DNA from: Pedobacter polysacchareus
Lineage (GTDB): Bacteria > Bacteroidota > Bacteroidia > Sphingobacteriales > Sphingobacteriaceae
Length of the DNA: 64,000 nt
Direction: 5' to 3'
Assembly: GCF_019802255.1 (NCBI RefSeq)
Contig: NZ_JAHYSS010000004.1
Coordinates: forward strand, 186,001 to 250,000
A program made the translations under genes and the position numbers. This document shows, piece after piece, positions 35,388 through 45,109 of the stretch (position 1 is its first letter; every line of letters starts with the position of its first letter). The notes under the pieces are model-generated. The model made no database searches, had not been told where the DNA came from, and saw nothing but the letters and a program-made list of their open reading frames with translations.

Positions 35388-35516
35388 TGGCCTAAAATAG
35401 GGAAAGATTTATATATAATTCTGTTACTGGCGATCCCATAGCAAGATTAGCGCCAGTATTTGATGGGCTTTCCGTTTTAAAGCGGGGTTAGGATTAGTCC
35501 TTTACGATTATTTGCC

Positions 35517-35524
35517 TATTTTTG
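35517..35524 (+). promoter_or_regulatory. -7 element (TATTTTTG) for the deoxyhypusine synthase-like gene
   Basis: Exact TAnnTTTG match 25 bases upstream of the ATG at 35550; TTAG (35494-35497) stands 19 bases before it as an imperfect -33. Confidence 0.55.
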
Positions 35525-35549
35525 CCGCAACAACATAAATTAATCAAAA

Positions 35550-36530
35550 ATGAGTACAACAAGAGGACCTATCTCGCAATTCATGGAGACGAATTATCTC
35601 CATTTTAATGCGGCAGCTATGATGGATGCGGCTAAAGGATACGAAACACATTTGGATGAAGGTGGTAAGATGATGATTACCCTTGCAGGAGCGATGAGTA
35701 CTGCTGAGTTAGGTATTTCATTAGCTGAAATGATCCGTCAGGACAAAGTTTCGATTATTTCTTGTACTGGTGCCAACCTGGAAGAAGACATTATGAACCT
35801 TGTTGCGCATTCGCATTACAAAAGAGTGCCTAACTATCGTGATTTAAGTCCACAGGATGAATGGGATCTTTTAGAAAACCATTACAACAGGGTTACTGAT
35901 ACTTGTATTCCTGAAGAAGAGGCTTTCCGCAGGTTGCAAAAGCACATCAATAAGATCTGGAAAGATGCAGAAGATGCTGGAGAGCGTTTCTTCCCGCATG
36001 AGTTCATGTACAAAATGTTATTGAGCGGTGATTTAGAGCAATACTATGAGATTGATCCTAAAAACTCATGGATGCTTGCAGCGGCAGAGAAGAACTTGCC
36101 GATTGTAGTACCGGGATGGGAAGATTCAACGATGGGTAACATCTTTGCTTCTTATGTGATGAAAGGTGAAGTTAAAGCGACTACTGTAAAAGGTGGTATT
36201 GAATATATGGGTTATTTAGCAGACTGGTACATTAAGAACAGTTCTGGTAAAGGTATCGGGTTCTTCCAGATTGGTGGAGGTATTGCCGGTGACTTCCCAA
36301 TTTGTGTGGTTCCGATGTTGTATCAAGATATGGAAATGGAGAATATTCCATTCTGGAGCTATTTCTGTCAGATTTCTGATTCAACTACTTCTTATGGATC
36401 TTATTCAGGTGCAGTGCCGAATGAAAAAATCACCTGGGGTAAATTAGATATCAACACGCCAAAGTTCATTGTAGAATCAGATGCGACAATCGTTGCGCCA
36501 CTGATCTTTGCATGGATATTAAAAATGTAA
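35550..36530 (+). CDS. Deoxyhypusine synthase family protein
   Basis: 326 residues with the NAD-dependent DHS fold: LAGAMSTAELGISLAE, ISCTGANLEEDI (NAD-binding), FFQIGGGIAGDFPICVVPML, and the active-site segment DSTTSYGSYSGAVPNEKITW followed by GKLD, with the catalytic Lys298 in the WGK position (Lys329 in the human enzyme). Eukaryotic DHS transfers a butylamine group from spermidine to eIF5A. Bacteria lack eIF5A, and bacterial relatives include homospermidine synthase-like and agmatine-using enzymes. All key residues are present, so an enzyme of polyamine metabolism is likely. Its substrate remains open. Confidence 0.85.
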   Translation: MSTTRGPISQFMETNYLHFNAAAMMDAAKGYETHLDEGGKMMITLAGAMSTAELGISLAEMIRQDKVSIISCTGANLEEDIMNLVAHSHYKRVPNYRDLSPQDEWDLLENHYNRVTDTCIPEEEAFRRLQKHINKIWKDAEDAGERFFPHEFMYKMLLSGDLEQYYEIDPKNSWMLAAAEKNLPIVVPGWEDSTMGNIFASYVMKGEVKATTVKGGIEYMGYLADWYIKNSSGKGIGFFQIGGGIAGDFPICVVPMLYQDMEMENIPFWSYFCQISDSTTSYGSYSGAVPNEKITWGKLDINTPKFIVESDATIVAPLIFAWILKM

Positions 36531-36570
36531 ATTGAATTTACAAATATTGTCCATGTGAGGTTGGCTGAGA

Positions 36571-36606
36571 AGAATCAGCAGTTTTTTGAAAATTGCTGAT
36601 TTTCTT
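36571..36606 (+). terminator. Probable terminator of the deoxyhypusine synthase-like gene
   Basis: AATCAGCA (36573-36580) pairs with TGCTGATT (36594-36601) around an A/T loop, followed by TTCTTC. The T-tract is interrupted. Confidence 0.6.
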
Positions 36607-36667
36607 CGTTTAAAGCCACAAAAACGAACTATTTAGATTGATTATAAATTGTATTTACTGTCATTTA

Positions 36668-36701
36668 TTTGTCATTGGTAAGTTAATAAATTTTACTTTT
36701 G
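36668..36701 (+). promoter_or_regulatory. Promoter of the respiratory operon: TTTG (36668-36671), 22-bp spacer, TACTTTTG (36694-36701)
   Basis: Both boxes match the Bacteroidota housekeeping consensus and the spacing is normal. It lies 81 bases before the ATG at 36783 and is the only strong promoter I see before the act and oxidase genes. Confidence 0.75.
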
Positions 36702-36782
36702 TGGACGTTTTGGTGTAGAACCTAAGTTCGATTGCCAAAGGCGGTTTACAAGTTTTTTAAAAAATAGCATAAAATACTCATT

Positions 36783-38078
36783 ATGAGGGATATCTCATTG
36801 ATCATTAGAAGAGTTTGGAAGTCGGCATTCATGTTCACGGCTCTATCTGTTTTAATCGTTTCTGCAACACAAGCGCAAGATGTAGTGGAGGGAAGAAAAA
36901 TATTTAAAGATAAATGTTCTTCTTGTCACCAATTAGACCGTAACAGTACAGGTCCGGCTTTAACTGCCAAAATGAACGAGCTAGACGAAGCCTTTACCAT
37001 CAAATGGGTAAGGAACTGGAAAGCTTTAGTTGATGCTGGCGACAAGCAAGCGATTGAGGCTGCGAAGTTCTCTCCATCGGAGATGACGACGTTTCCTACG
37101 TTAACAGACGAACAAATTAAAAGTGTGATCGCTTACGCTAAAGCGGGCGAGCCTAAGAAAGAAGGCGATGCAGCAGCAACTACTGCCACTGCTGACACAG
37201 GTGTATCTGATTTTTCTATCGCAGGTATCGTAGCTATTATATTAATATCGATTGCGGTATTAGTGGTACTAGGACGTGCGATTAAAATGTTAGAGCGTCT
37301 GATTTTACAAAAGCGTGGTGTGGTGCTTACAGAAGAAGACAATGTTTCTTTAGTAGTAGGTGTTCGCAGATTATTCAAAAACAAAAAATTTGTATTCTTC
37401 TTCATTCTATGTTTAGTAGTGAGCTTAGGTTCATTCGGATGGATGGGTATGTGGAATACAGGTGTACACACTGGATATCAGCCGGTACAACCGATTAAGT
37501 TCTCTCACGAATTACACGCTGGGACGAATCAGATTGATTGTCAGTACTGTCACTCAGGTGCATTTAAATCTAAAAATGCTTCTATTCCATCTGTGAACGT
37601 TTGTATGAACTGTCACAAATCGGTACAGGCTACTGAGAAGTACAACGGTGAAATTTCTCCTGAGATCCAAAAGATCTACACTGCGATCGGTTACGATCCG
37701 GCAACTTTAACTTACGACAAGTCTAAAGAGAAACCAGTAGAATGGATTCGTGTACACAACCTTCCTGATTTTGCTTATTTCAACCACTCTCAACACGTAG
37801 TAGTAGGTGAGGAAGCGATCAGAAAACAAAAAGGTCTTCAGCCAAATGAGCCGGTATGCTTTGCATGTCACGGTCCGGTGAATACCATGGAAGAAGTTTA
37901 TCAGTTCTCTCCGCTAACGATGAAATGGTGTATCAATTGCCATAAAGACGCTGAGATTTCAGGTAAAGACAATGCTTTCTATACGAAAGTGATTGAAGCC
38001 CATGAGAAAATCAAAAAAGGCGAAAAAATCACACCAGCATTATTGGGTGGTTTAGAGTGTGGTAAGTGCCACTATTAA
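36783..38078 (+). CDS. actA: Alternative complex III subunit ActA with fused N-terminal monoheme cytochrome c (six CxxCH)
   Basis: ActA carries electrons from ActB and the quinol site towards cytochrome c or the oxidase in the periplasm. Residues 1-32 form a signal peptide (ending TQAQ), and 33-120 a monoheme cytochrome c domain (CSSCHQ, then EMTTFPTLTDEQIKSVIAYA). An Ala/Thr linker and two membrane segments (about 140-165 and 200-222) follow, then a five-heme domain with CQYCH, CMNCH, CFACH, CINCH and CGKCH. Six haem sites in total, against five in the classical pentahaem ActA. It is the first gene of the operon, 44 bases before actB. Confidence 0.93.
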   Translation: MRDISLIIRRVWKSAFMFTALSVLIVSATQAQDVVEGRKIFKDKCSSCHQLDRNSTGPALTAKMNELDEAFTIKWVRNWKALVDAGDKQAIEAAKFSPSEMTTFPTLTDEQIKSVIAYAKAGEPKKEGDAAATTATADTGVSDFSIAGIVAIILISIAVLVVLGRAIKMLERLILQKRGVVLTEEDNVSLVVGVRRLFKNKKFVFFFILCLVVSLGSFGWMGMWNTGVHTGYQPVQPIKFSHELHAGTNQIDCQYCHSGAFKSKNASIPSVNVCMNCHKSVQATEKYNGEISPEIQKIYTAIGYDPATLTYDKSKEKPVEWIRVHNLPDFAYFNHSQHVVVGEEAIRKQKGLQPNEPVCFACHGPVNTMEEVYQFSPLTMKWCINCHKDAEISGKDNAFYTKVIEAHEKIKKGEKITPALLGGLECGKCHY

Positions 38079-38122
38079 TAAGAGTTTAATAAGAACGTTC
38101 GATAAACAGTAATATAGCTTAA

Positions 38123-41100
38123 ATGGAAAGCAATAAAAAATACTGGAAAGGCTTAGAGGAGTATAAAAACACTCCCGATTTTGTTGAAAACAACAAAAAC
38201 GAATTTGCTGAGCCCCTTCCAATAGAAGATGTTTTAAATGAAGCAGGGTTAAGTACGGTAACCCCGCGCCGGGACTTTTTGAAAGCACTAGGCTTCGGCC
38301 TGGGAGCGGTAACGCTTGCAGCTTGTCAGACAGCTCCGGTTCATAAATCAATCCCTTATGTCATCAGACCTGAAGAGGTAGTTCCGGGTATCCCGAATTA
38401 TTATGTATCAAGTTTCAATGGACAGAGTGTATTGGTGAAGACCAGAGAGGGACGTCCAATTAAAATTGACGCAAACCCAAATTCAGGAGTATTCAACACA
38501 GGTACTGATGCACAGGCGCAAGCTTCTGTTTTAGATCTATATGATGTTTCTAAATTACATGGTCCTGTTTTGAAGGATGATGAAAAAGCATCATGGGCTA
38601 AGATTGATGAGTTTGTAAAAGGCGAATTAAATAAAGCTCAGGCATCAGGAAAGAAAATCCGTGTGGTTTCTTCTTCAATAAGCAGTCCTTCTACTAAAGG
38701 AGTAATTGCTGACTTTGCTGCTGCTTATCCTAATACTAAGCACGTACAATACGATGCAGTATCTTATACTGGTATCATCAAAGCAAATGAGAATAGCTTT
38801 GGTAAAGCAGTAGTTCCACAATACAGATTTGACAAGGCTGACCTGATCGTAAGTTTCGGTGCAGACTTCTTATCTACCTGGATCAGCGGTGAAGAATTCA
38901 CTTCCCAGTATGTTGCGAACAGAAATCACAAGTCTTTAAAGGCTGGTAAAATGTCACGTCACTTCCAGTTCGAAGCTGGTATGAGTGTAACAGGTACTAA
39001 CGCTGATACGCGTGTACCGGTTAAACTATCAGAAGAGGGACCTGCATTAATTACCTTATATAATACCATTACTGGAAATAATTTAGCTGGTGCTAGCTTG
39101 CCAAATAACGTAACTGCTGATAAAGCAATTAAGTTGGTCGCTAAAGAATTGTTGCAAAACAAAGGAAAAGCATTAGTAGTTTCAGGTTCAAATGACGTAT
39201 CTACTCAGATTCTGGTAAATGCGATCAACTCTGCAATTGGCAGTTATGGTACAACGATCGACTTAGACAATCCTTGTAAACGTTACGCAGGTAACGATGC
39301 AGAATTTGCTGAGTTTATCAATGAAATGAACAGAGGAGAAGTTGCTGCAGTATTCATTTTAAATGCTAACCCTGGTTATGATGTCGCAAATGCGAAAGCT
39401 TTTGCAGATGCATTGGCTAAGGTAGCGTTAAAAGTATCTTTCGCAGATCGTAAAGATGAAACAGCCAGCTTATGTGATGTAATTGCAGTAAACCATAACT
39501 ATTTAGAGTCATGGGGTGATGCAAGTGCTTACGAAGGTGTTTACTCTATCGTTCAGCCAACGATCAATCCAGTATTCAATACCCGTCAGGCAGAAGAGAG
39601 TTTATTGATCTGGTCTGATAACGCGGTTAAAGATTACTACCAGTATGTGCGTAACAACTGGGATAAAAACATCCTTCCTTTATTCGGTAAAACCTGGAAA
39701 GAAGTATTACAAACTGGTGTATTCATTGCAGGCGCTAAACCAGCTGGAGCTTATAACTTCAACTTGTCATTGGCAGCTGTAATTCCTACCATTTTAAATA
39801 ACAGCAAATCATTAGCAAAAGATGTCGAATTACAAGTTTATGAAAGTGCATCAATGCGCGATGGTAGACATGGTAATAACGCTTTCTTATTAGAATTGCC
39901 AGATCCGGTTTCGAAAGTAACCTGGGACAATTACATTGCTATTGCACCTAAATTCGCTGAGAAATTAGGTTACAAAGAATTCGATATCGTATCTGTAAAA
40001 GCAGCAAACGGTTATACTATTGACTTACCTGTGTTGATTCAGCCAGGACAAGCACAAGGAACTGCTTCAATCGCTTTAGGATTTGGTAGAACGATGACTG
40101 GTAAAGCTGGAAACAACGTAGGTAAAAATGCTTATCCTTTTGTAAGTTTCAGCAATGGTACTTCTAGCTATGCAACTACGGTTCAGTTATCTGGAACAGG
40201 TCGCAGAGAAGAATTGGCGCAAACACAAACGCACCACTCTTTCGAAGGAAGAAACATTATCCGTGAAGCTACTTTCACTGAATACAAAAAGAATCCAGCT
40301 GCAGGTTCAGGTAATGACCATGCAAAACATAAAACTTACGATTTATGGCCGGCTTATGAGAAACCAGGTAACAACTGGGTGATGGCAATCGATTTGAATG
40401 CTTGTACAGGTTGTGGTTCTTGTATTGTTGCTTGTAACGTAGAAAATAACATTCCTGTTGTAGGTAAAGAAGAGGTTCGTAAGCGCAGAGAAATGCACTG
40501 GATCCGCATCGACCGTTATTACAGCTTTAATGTAGAAGGTGATGCACATGCAGAAGGCGGACATGGCGCTCATGGTACTGGTATCAATGCGGTAACTAAG
40601 GAGAAAGAAATTGCTCATTTAGACAACCTTGATAATGTATCTGTAGTTCACCAGCCAATGCTTTGTCAGCACTGTGACCATGCTCCATGTGAGACGGTTT
40701 GTCCGGTATTGGCAACAGTACACTCTTCAGACGGCTTAAACCACATGGCTTATAACCGTTGCGTAGGTACACGTTACTGTGCGAACAACTGTCCGTACAA
40801 AGTGCGTCGTTTCAACTGGTTTAACTACTGGAATGATTCTCGTTTCGACAACTATCTGAACAATGAGTTTACTCAGCTGGTACTTAACCCTGATGTAACT
40901 GCTCGTTCAAGAGGTGTAATGGAGAAATGTTCTATGTGTATCCAACGTATCCAAGCTGGTAAATTAACTGCTAAGATTGAAAAACGTCCGTTAAAAGATG
41001 GTGATATCAAAATGGCATGTCAGCAAGCGTGTTCGGCAAATGCGATCATCTTTGGCGATGCCAATGATCCTGAGTCGGAAGTATCTAAAGCATTACGTAG

Positions 41101-41197
41101 TGAGCGTATTTACTATGTATTGGAAGAGATCAACGTACAACCGGGTATAGGTTATATGACAAAAATTAGAAACACAGATACAACAGTACAAGCGTAA
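38123..41197 (+). CDS. actB: Alternative complex III subunit ActB (molybdopterin-oxidoreductase-like plus Fe-S domain)
   Basis: A 1024-residue fused B1/B2 subunit. The N-terminus has a TAT-like sequence (TPRRDFLKALGFGLGAVTLAA, residues 48-68) followed by a Cys. About 70-700 resemble the molybdopterin-binding catalytic subunit, which in ACIII carries no molybdenum. About 740-1010 form a ferredoxin-like domain with CTGCGSCIVAC, CQHCDHAPCETVC, CVGTRYCANNCP and CSMCIQ...CQQAC, consistent with three [4Fe-4S] and one [3Fe-4S] cluster. A His/Gly-rich insert (DAHAEGGHGAHGTG) interrupts the Fe-S part. It passes electrons from the quinol site towards the ActA haems. Confidence 0.96.
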   Translation: MESNKKYWKGLEEYKNTPDFVENNKNEFAEPLPIEDVLNEAGLSTVTPRRDFLKALGFGLGAVTLAACQTAPVHKSIPYVIRPEEVVPGIPNYYVSSFNGQSVLVKTREGRPIKIDANPNSGVFNTGTDAQAQASVLDLYDVSKLHGPVLKDDEKASWAKIDEFVKGELNKAQASGKKIRVVSSSISSPSTKGVIADFAAAYPNTKHVQYDAVSYTGIIKANENSFGKAVVPQYRFDKADLIVSFGADFLSTWISGEEFTSQYVANRNHKSLKAGKMSRHFQFEAGMSVTGTNADTRVPVKLSEEGPALITLYNTITGNNLAGASLPNNVTADKAIKLVAKELLQNKGKALVVSGSNDVSTQILVNAINSAIGSYGTTIDLDNPCKRYAGNDAEFAEFINEMNRGEVAAVFILNANPGYDVANAKAFADALAKVALKVSFADRKDETASLCDVIAVNHNYLESWGDASAYEGVYSIVQPTINPVFNTRQAEESLLIWSDNAVKDYYQYVRNNWDKNILPLFGKTWKEVLQTGVFIAGAKPAGAYNFNLSLAAVIPTILNNSKSLAKDVELQVYESASMRDGRHGNNAFLLELPDPVSKVTWDNYIAIAPKFAEKLGYKEFDIVSVKAANGYTIDLPVLIQPGQAQGTASIALGFGRTMTGKAGNNVGKNAYPFVSFSNGTSSYATTVQLSGTGRREELAQTQTHHSFEGRNIIREATFTEYKKNPAAGSGNDHAKHKTYDLWPAYEKPGNNWVMAIDLNACTGCGSCIVACNVENNIPVVGKEEVRKRREMHWIRIDRYYSFNVEGDAHAEGGHGAHGTGINAVTKEKEIAHLDNLDNVSVVHQPMLCQHCDHAPCETVCPVLATVHSSDGLNHMAYNRCVGTRYCANNCPYKVRRFNWFNYWNDSRFDNYLNNEFTQLVLNPDVTARSRGVMEKCSMCIQRIQAGKLTAKIEKRPLKDGDIKMACQQACSANAIIFGDANDPESEVSKALRSERIYYVLEEINVQPGIGYMTKIRNTDTTVQA

Positions 41198-41220
41198 GCT
41201 GATATTAAAGAAAATAAATT

Positions 41221-42693
41221 ATGTCAGGACATAAGGAATCAATATTAAGAGAGCCATTAATCACCGGCAATGATATCACGTATGCAAAGATTACGAATGA
41301 TATCTTAATGCCAGTTGAGAACAAGCCTAACAAGGCATGGTGGATAGGATTTATACTCGCACTATGTGGTGCCACACTATGGTTGGTATCCGTTGGATAT
41401 ACCTTCTGGTTTGGTATCGGTGCATGGGGATTAAATAAAACAGTTGGATGGGCATGGGACATCACCGGATTCGTTTGGTGGGTAGGTATCGGTCACGCAG
41501 GAACACTGATCTCTGCGGTACTATTACTCTTCCGACAGAACTGGAGGAATTCCATTAACCGTTCTGCAGAGGCGATGACCATTTTCGCCGTAATCTGCGC
41601 CGCGACGTATGTAGTATCCCACATGGGTAGACCATGGTTGGCTTACTGGGTACTTCCATTACCGAATCAATTCGGATCGCTATGGGTAAACTTTAACTCT
41701 CCATTAGTTTGGGATATGTTTGCCATCTCTACTTACTTCTCTGTATCACTTTTATTCTGGTACACAGGTTTATTGCCTGATATCGCGACTATCCGTGACC
41801 GTGCAGTAGGAACAAGACGTAAAATCTATTCTATCCTTTCTTTCGGATGGTCTGGTAACGTAAAAACATGGCAGCGTTTTGAGGCAGTATGTATCATCTT
41901 AGCAGGTATCTCTACGCCACTGGTACTTTCAGTTCACACGATTGTATCTATGGACTTTGCAACCTCGGTAATTCCAGGATGGCATACCACGATTTTCCCT
42001 CCATACTTCGTAGCAGGGGCGATCTTCTCAGGATTCGCAATGGTATTAACATTATTACTAGTAGCTCGTAAAGTATTAGGTCTTGAAAACTACATCACCA
42101 TGTTCCACATTGAATCGATGAATAAGATCATCATTCTAACAGGATCGATCGTGGGTGTAGCTTACATCACTGAGTTTTTCATTGCCTGGTACTCAGGTTC
42201 AGAATACGAACAATACGCTTTCATTAACCGTTCAACCGGACCATACTGGTGGGCTTACTGGATGATGATGACGTGTAACGTAATCTCTCCTCAGTTACTA
42301 TGGTTCAAAAAGATCCGTACTTCGATCGCAGCAACCTGGATTTTATCTATCGTTGTAAACATTGGTATGTGGTTCGAACGTTTCGTAATTATCGTGACTT
42401 CATTACACCGTGATTATATCCCTTCAAGTTGGGCGATGTTCTATCCAACTTGGGTAGATGTGGGTGTCTTTGTAGGCTCAATCGGAGTGTTCTTTACCTT
42501 GTTCCTTTTATTCTTAAGAGTATTACCTTCTATTGCAATTGCAGAGGTGAAACTGTTACTGAAGAGTGCAAGTGAGCAATCTAAAATGGAACAAATTAAA
42601 GAAGGTCATCTGGACAAAGAACACGTAAAAGAATACGTAGAGTCTTTAGAGAAATTTGATAGTGTTAAACAAGAAGAATACGCAAAAATATAA
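41221..42693 (+). CDS. actC: Alternative complex III subunit ActC (NrfD-like membrane protein)
   Basis: A 490-residue polytopic protein with about ten membrane segments, of the NrfD/PsrC family. Conserved blocks include FVWWVGIGHAGTLISAVLLL, SHMGRPWLAYWVLPLPNQFG and EFFIAWYSGSEYEQY. ActC and ActF are the membrane subunits of ACIII; ActC holds the quinol-binding site and possibly a proton half-channel. The C-terminus is charged and cytoplasmic. It follows actB by 23 bases and precedes actD by 2. Confidence 0.96.
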   Translation: MSGHKESILREPLITGNDITYAKITNDILMPVENKPNKAWWIGFILALCGATLWLVSVGYTFWFGIGAWGLNKTVGWAWDITGFVWWVGIGHAGTLISAVLLLFRQNWRNSINRSAEAMTIFAVICAATYVVSHMGRPWLAYWVLPLPNQFGSLWVNFNSPLVWDMFAISTYFSVSLLFWYTGLLPDIATIRDRAVGTRRKIYSILSFGWSGNVKTWQRFEAVCIILAGISTPLVLSVHTIVSMDFATSVIPGWHTTIFPPYFVAGAIFSGFAMVLTLLLVARKVLGLENYITMFHIESMNKIIILTGSIVGVAYITEFFIAWYSGSEYEQYAFINRSTGPYWWAYWMMMTCNVISPQLLWFKKIRTSIAATWILSIVVNIGMWFERFVIIVTSLHRDYIPSSWAMFYPTWVDVGVFVGSIGVFFTLFLLFLRVLPSIAIAEVKLLLKSASEQSKMEQIKEGHLDKEHVKEYVESLEKFDSVKQEEYAKI

Positions 42694-42695
42694 CA

Positions 42696-43232
42696 ATGAG
42701 TAATATCAAATATATTTTAGGCAGTTTTGGTGATCCTGACGAAATGATGCACGGCATCGACCAGTTACAGGCAAATAACATTAAAATACATGATGTTTAT
42801 ACACCAATGCCTATTCACGGCATAGAAGCTAAATTAGGGATCAAAAGATCCAGGTTGGATATCCTTGCATTCTTTTGCGGGGTAGCCGGAACCATTTCCG
42901 CATTCTCATTGATCTACTTAACCTCGGTGGTAGATTGGAAACACAACATTGGTGGTAAACCTGCTTTAGCACTTCCGGATTTTATTCCGATTATGTTTGA
43001 AGTAACGGTTTTATTCTGTGCATTCAGTTTAGTGGGCGCTTATTATGCTTCAACGCATTTATTCCCAGGAAGAGCACCTAGAGTAATGGACTTAAGAGCT
43101 ACAGATGATAGATTCATTATCGCTGTAGATGCAAAAGAAAATACCGACCATAATAAAATTGATGGTTTATTAAAAGATGCAGGTGCTTTAGAAATTAAGC
43201 ACAATGAAAGGAAGTATATCAGCTATGAATAA
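42696..43232 (+). CDS. actD: Alternative complex III subunit ActD (DUF3341)
   Basis: 178 residues with a cytoplasmic N-terminal domain (KYILGSFGDPDEMMHGIDQL) and two membrane helices (about 58-78 and 100-122), followed by a soluble part (FIIAVDAKENTDHNKIDGLL). This matches DUF3341, the ActD subunit, a structural member of ACIII beside ActC and ActF. Its last codons overlap the ATG of actE by 8 bases, indicating translational coupling. Confidence 0.93.
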   Translation: MSNIKYILGSFGDPDEMMHGIDQLQANNIKIHDVYTPMPIHGIEAKLGIKRSRLDILAFFCGVAGTISAFSLIYLTSVVDWKHNIGGKPALALPDFIPIMFEVTVLFCAFSLVGAYYASTHLFPGRAPRVMDLRATDDRFIIAVDAKENTDHNKIDGLLKDAGALEIKHNERKYISYE

Positions 43233-43812
43233 GAATAAAGTAGTTTTAGCCTCATTTTGTATTCTTGCAAGTGCTGTTGTATTTTCAGCATGTAAAGATC
43301 CGCAGAGTACAGGTTTAGAGTATGCAAGGAACATGTATGATCCGATTGCATATAATCCAGACCAGCCAAACAAAAACTTTAAGAACGGGTCAACGGCACA
43401 GACACCACCAGCGAATACTACGCCAGTAGGATTCAATAAGTACGACGACTATCCTAATACTAAAGAAGGATATGAAGCTGCTGGTGCGAACCTGAAAAAT
43501 CCGCTTCCTGAAACAGAACAAAATCTAATTGCAGGTAAACATTACTTTACCGTATTCTGCTCGCCATGTCATGGTGAAAAAGGAGATGGACAAGGTCACC
43601 TGGTAAAAATCGATAAGATCAGTGGTATTCCTTCTTACCATGGTGATGCAGCTTCATCACGTGGTGGTTTGATGAAAGACCTTACTGCAGGAAAAATTTA
43701 TCATACTATTGAGTATGGTTTAAATAACATGGGTTCACATGCCTCTCAACTATCTCCTGATGAAAGATGGAAAGTAGTGATGTATGTTCAACAATTACAA
43801 AAAATACAATAG
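43225..43812 (+). CDS. actE: Alternative complex III subunit ActE (monoheme cytochrome c lipoprotein)
   Basis: I choose ATG 43225 because MNKNKVVLASFCILASAVVF followed by SAC is a lipoprotein signal (Cys at about 22); the in-frame ATG at 43204 adds a non-family tail. The mature protein has a single haem motif CSPCHGEKGDGQGH (near residue 113) and distal candidate Met residues in GLMKDL and NNMGSHASQLS. ActE is the periplasmic monohaem subunit of ACIII. An AAAGGAAG tract lies before the start. It is followed after 14 bases by actF. Confidence 0.93.
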   Translation: MNKNKVVLASFCILASAVVFSACKDPQSTGLEYARNMYDPIAYNPDQPNKNFKNGSTAQTPPANTTPVGFNKYDDYPNTKEGYEAAGANLKNPLPETEQNLIAGKHYFTVFCSPCHGEKGDGQGHLVKIDKISGIPSYHGDAASSRGGLMKDLTAGKIYHTIEYGLNNMGSHASQLSPDERWKVVMYVQQLQKIQ

Positions 43813-43826
43813 AAAAGCACAAATAA

Positions 43827-45041
43827 ATGGGAACTCACAATTATAATTTAACTGAGCAGTTTGAGTTTACAGGTAAAGCAAAAACCTTAAGTCTGATCGC
43901 TATTGTCCTAGGGGTACTAGCTATAGGATATGGCTTTTCGGCGGAGGCGCTTCATGAGCGTACTTTTGCTAACTTGTTACTGATGGCTTATTACTTCGCA
44001 TGTGTTTGCATGTCAGGTGCATTCTTTCTTGCTGTTCAATTTGTAGCACAGGCTGGTTGGTCTGCATCTATACTACGTGTACCACAGGCGATGGCTAAAA
44101 CCTTGCCGATTGCGGTTGTTATCTTAATCGCAGTTATGGCAGCCGGTTTGTACACACACAACTTATATCATCACTGGAATGCTCCGGGCTTAACTGATCC
44201 GAACAGTCCTAACTATGATAAATTAATCGATGGTAAGTCGGCTTTCCTTAACGTTCCATTCTTTATGGCACGTCAGGTGATCTTCTTAGGTGTTTATTCC
44301 TTCTTCGCAGTTTGGTTCGCTAAATTGTCAGTGAATGAAGATTTAAAAGGTGGTTTAGATTCTTACAGAAAAAGTTTTAAATACTCTTGTATTTTCTTAG
44401 TAATCTACGGTTTTACTACGCCAATCTTTGCTTTTGATACCATCATGTCTCTTGAGGCACACTGGTTCTCTACGATGTTCGGCTGGTACAACTTCGCAGC
44501 AATGTGGGTAAGTAGTTTAGCGACTATGGCCATTATCATCATCCTGTTGAAAAAAGCAGGTTACATGAAATGGGTTAACAATAGTCACCTACACAACTTA
44601 GGTCAGTTTATCTTCGGATTCTCTATTTTCTGGACATATGTATGGTTCGCTCAATTTATGTTGATCTATTATGCAAACATGCCGGAAGAAACTGTTTACT
44701 TCTACAAAAGATTTGATCACTACCAATTCTGGTTCTACCTGAACCTGGTATTAAACTTCTTAGCCCCTGTTTTATTATTAATGGACAGAGACAACAAGAG
44801 ACAGGAAAATATCATGTTAACAGTTTGTATCATCGTATTGTGCGGTCACTGGGTTGATTATTACCAAATGATTATGCCGGGTACGGTTGAAGAACACCAT
44901 GCTTTTGGTATTATTGAGATTGGAACAGCTGTAGGTTTTGTAGGATTGTTTACCTTTACCGTTTTAAGAGCACTAAGCAAGCAGCCTTTAATCGCAAAGA
45001 ACCATCCTTTCCTACAGGAAAGTTTGAATCACCACTTGTAA
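43827..45041 (+). CDS. actF: Alternative complex III subunit ActF (NrfD-like membrane protein)
   Basis: 404 residues, about ten membrane helices. Motifs SCIFLVIYGFTTPIFAFDTI, EAHWFSTMFGWYNFAAMWV and FWTYVWFAQFMLIYYANMPE are typical of the ActF branch, the second quinol-pool membrane subunit paired with ActC. NMPEETVYFYKRFDHYQ follows in a conserved periplasmic loop. A 68-base gap with TACTTTTA (one mismatch to a -7 box) separates it from the oxidase subunit II gene, but no strong terminator is seen, so transcription probably continues. Confidence 0.95.
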   Translation: MGTHNYNLTEQFEFTGKAKTLSLIAIVLGVLAIGYGFSAEALHERTFANLLLMAYYFACVCMSGAFFLAVQFVAQAGWSASILRVPQAMAKTLPIAVVILIAVMAAGLYTHNLYHHWNAPGLTDPNSPNYDKLIDGKSAFLNVPFFMARQVIFLGVYSFFAVWFAKLSVNEDLKGGLDSYRKSFKYSCIFLVIYGFTTPIFAFDTIMSLEAHWFSTMFGWYNFAAMWVSSLATMAIIIILLKKAGYMKWVNNSHLHNLGQFIFGFSIFWTYVWFAQFMLIYYANMPEETVYFYKRFDHYQFWFYLNLVLNFLAPVLLLMDRDNKRQENIMLTVCIIVLCGHWVDYYQMIMPGTVEEHHAFGIIEIGTAVGFVGLFTFTVLRALSKQPLIAKNHPFLQESLNHHL

Positions 45042-45109
45042 TAGGTGATCTTAATAGAGTATATAAAATAATAGTATAATAGAAGTACAGCGTTACTACT
45101 TTTAAGGAA

